The position numbers and the translations under genes are program-made. This document shows, piece after piece, positions 63,894 to 64,000 of a stretch of DNA of 64,000 bases. Every line of letters begins with the position of its first letter. The first letter of the stretch is position 1. The DNA is taken from assembly GCA_038025085.1 (NCBI GenBank), contig CM076148.1:16960001-17024000 (forward strand), given 5' to 3'. Source of the DNA: Tetragonia tetragonoides. Taxonomy: Eukaryota; Streptophyta; Magnoliopsida; Caryophyllales; Aizoaceae. The notes beneath the pieces are model-generated. The model saw only the letters and a program-made list of their open reading frames with translations. It made no database searches and was not told the origin of the DNA.

Positions 63894-64000
63894 AGGGATG
63901 CAACACGAGGAATTCCCAGGAGGTCACCCATCCTAGTACTACTCTCGCCCAAGCACGCTTAACAGCGAAGTTCTTATGGGGGTTCCATGCATTAGTGCTG
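63894..64000 (-). rRNA. 5S rRNA copy 193, partial at window end
   Basis: The RNA 5' end lies beyond the window. Variants: agggatgc, gaggaattc, aacagcgaag, ttcttatgggggttccatgc. Confidence 0.92.

Larger units (their letters stand above)
1..64000 (-). repeat. 5S rDNA tandem array, about 193 units
   Basis: Direct reading shows a head-to-tail array of about 330-342 base units, each with a 5S rRNA gene in reverse orientation; no unit is inverted. 5S rRNA is the small RNA of the large ribosomal subunit, made by RNA polymerase III with TFIIIA binding the internal control region. Spacers hold no gene. Their conserved part includes ttcgaaaatcaacggtttg, acccaacacgtctcccgaaa and tactagtgttttctgattc; the A-rich tract just left of each gene varies in length and causes most of the step variation. 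Units differ by up to about 15 bases in the gene, which is much for 5S rDNA. Steps near 340 are broken only at 22-457, 26752-27173 and at the shortened units. Confidence 0.98.
63001..64000 (-). repeat. Duplicate of the 58278-59298 segment, cut by window end
   Basis: Same order of rare marks: aaaaccgaacacg, taggttgc with gggagccgg, cacggtt, and ttcttatgggggtt in the last copy. Confidence 0.9.

Noticed and set aside
3414..63952. Some thirty small open frames of 61-98 codons on both strands
   Set aside because: All lie across 5S genes and their flanks, repeat the same peptide with the same start in the spacer, and exist only where a 5S substitution removes a stop. No codon pattern or independent homology supports coding.
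1..64000. CRISPR-like array
   Set aside because: The repeated unit is about 340 bases with a recognisable 5S gene, and the spacers are themselves conserved repeats. Nothing resembles short repeats with unique spacers.
1..64000. Cassandra-type retrotransposon, whose terminal repeats carry 5S-like sequence
   Set aside because: Units are strictly head to tail with one 5S each. I saw no paired long terminal repeats, primer-binding site, polypurine tract or target duplications.
1..64000. Centromeric or other non-genic satellite DNA
   Set aside because: Each unit contains a full plant 5S rRNA gene with A, IE and C boxes and a T-run terminator, so it is 5S rDNA, though its higher-order structure resembles that of satellites.
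1..64000. tRNA, snRNA or 45S rRNA genes between units
   Set aside because: Spacers are homologous to one another throughout. I saw no second RNA gene or foreign insertion.
1..64000. 5S genes on the + strand or inverted segments
   Set aside because: All 193 loci read in the same direction; the RNA-sense start GGGTGCGATC was not seen on the + strand.
1..64000. An undescribed defence or mobile system
   Set aside because: No stretch escapes the 5S unit pattern for more than about 100 bases, so there is no room for another system in this window.

Overview
The whole 64 kb window is one uninterrupted tandem array of plant-type 5S ribosomal RNA genes (5S rDNA). I placed 193 5S loci by eye, all on the minus strand and head to tail, with a usual step of about 330-342 bases: a 120-base gene plus a spacer of about 210-222 bases. 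About 185 loci are full length or within 1-2 bases of it. Six are truncated, one has a net 6-base internal loss, and the last is cut by the window edge. There are also short 3'-end fragments near the left end and one spacer-only remnant. I found no protein-coding gene, transposon, tRNA or other RNA gene. The short open frames that exist are translations running through 5S copies and their flanks.

Organism: the RNA starts GGGTGCGATCATACCAGCAC and ends in TTGCACCCCT, which is the seed-plant 5S form. With a long tandem array and no linkage to other rRNA genes, this points to a flowering-plant nuclear genome. The spacer does not let me name a genus.

Layout of one unit, on the + strand from left to right: an A-rich tract of variable length (T-rich in the direction of transcription), the run tttaaaaa (the Pol III terminator read on the minus strand), the 5S gene in reverse, the short upstream promoter region (GC at -13/-12 and an AT-rich TTAAAA at about -29 to -24), then about 150 bases of conserved spacer back to the next A-rich tract. 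In entries below, variants are given as + strand text against this consensus, indexed from the left (3') end of the gene: C box at offsets 23-40, intermediate element (IE) at 48-53, A box at 56-70, first RNA base at offset 119.

Region by region: 1-456 has duplicated 3'-end fragments. 5151-10878 holds three near-identical 1,685-base five-unit blocks plus a two-unit recombinant block. 11219-25415 is a mosaic of 2- to 8-unit duplications. 27058-32135 has several deletion products. 32136-37398 is a seven-unit segment present twice at a 2,967-base offset. 39400-41302 contains three shortened 180-base units sharing one deletion junction. 44344-46380 and 53110-55127 are three-unit tandem duplications. 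58278-64000 contains a 4,722-base-offset duplication and a 1,673-base-offset duplication.

The striking property is heterogeneity: only one copy (10879-10998) matches the consensus exactly, and many differences are C-to-T or G-to-A changes at CpG sites. The likely reading is a methylated, largely silent and poorly homogenised 5S block that still undergoes unequal exchange. No new biological system is evident here; the interest lies in the recombination and decay record.
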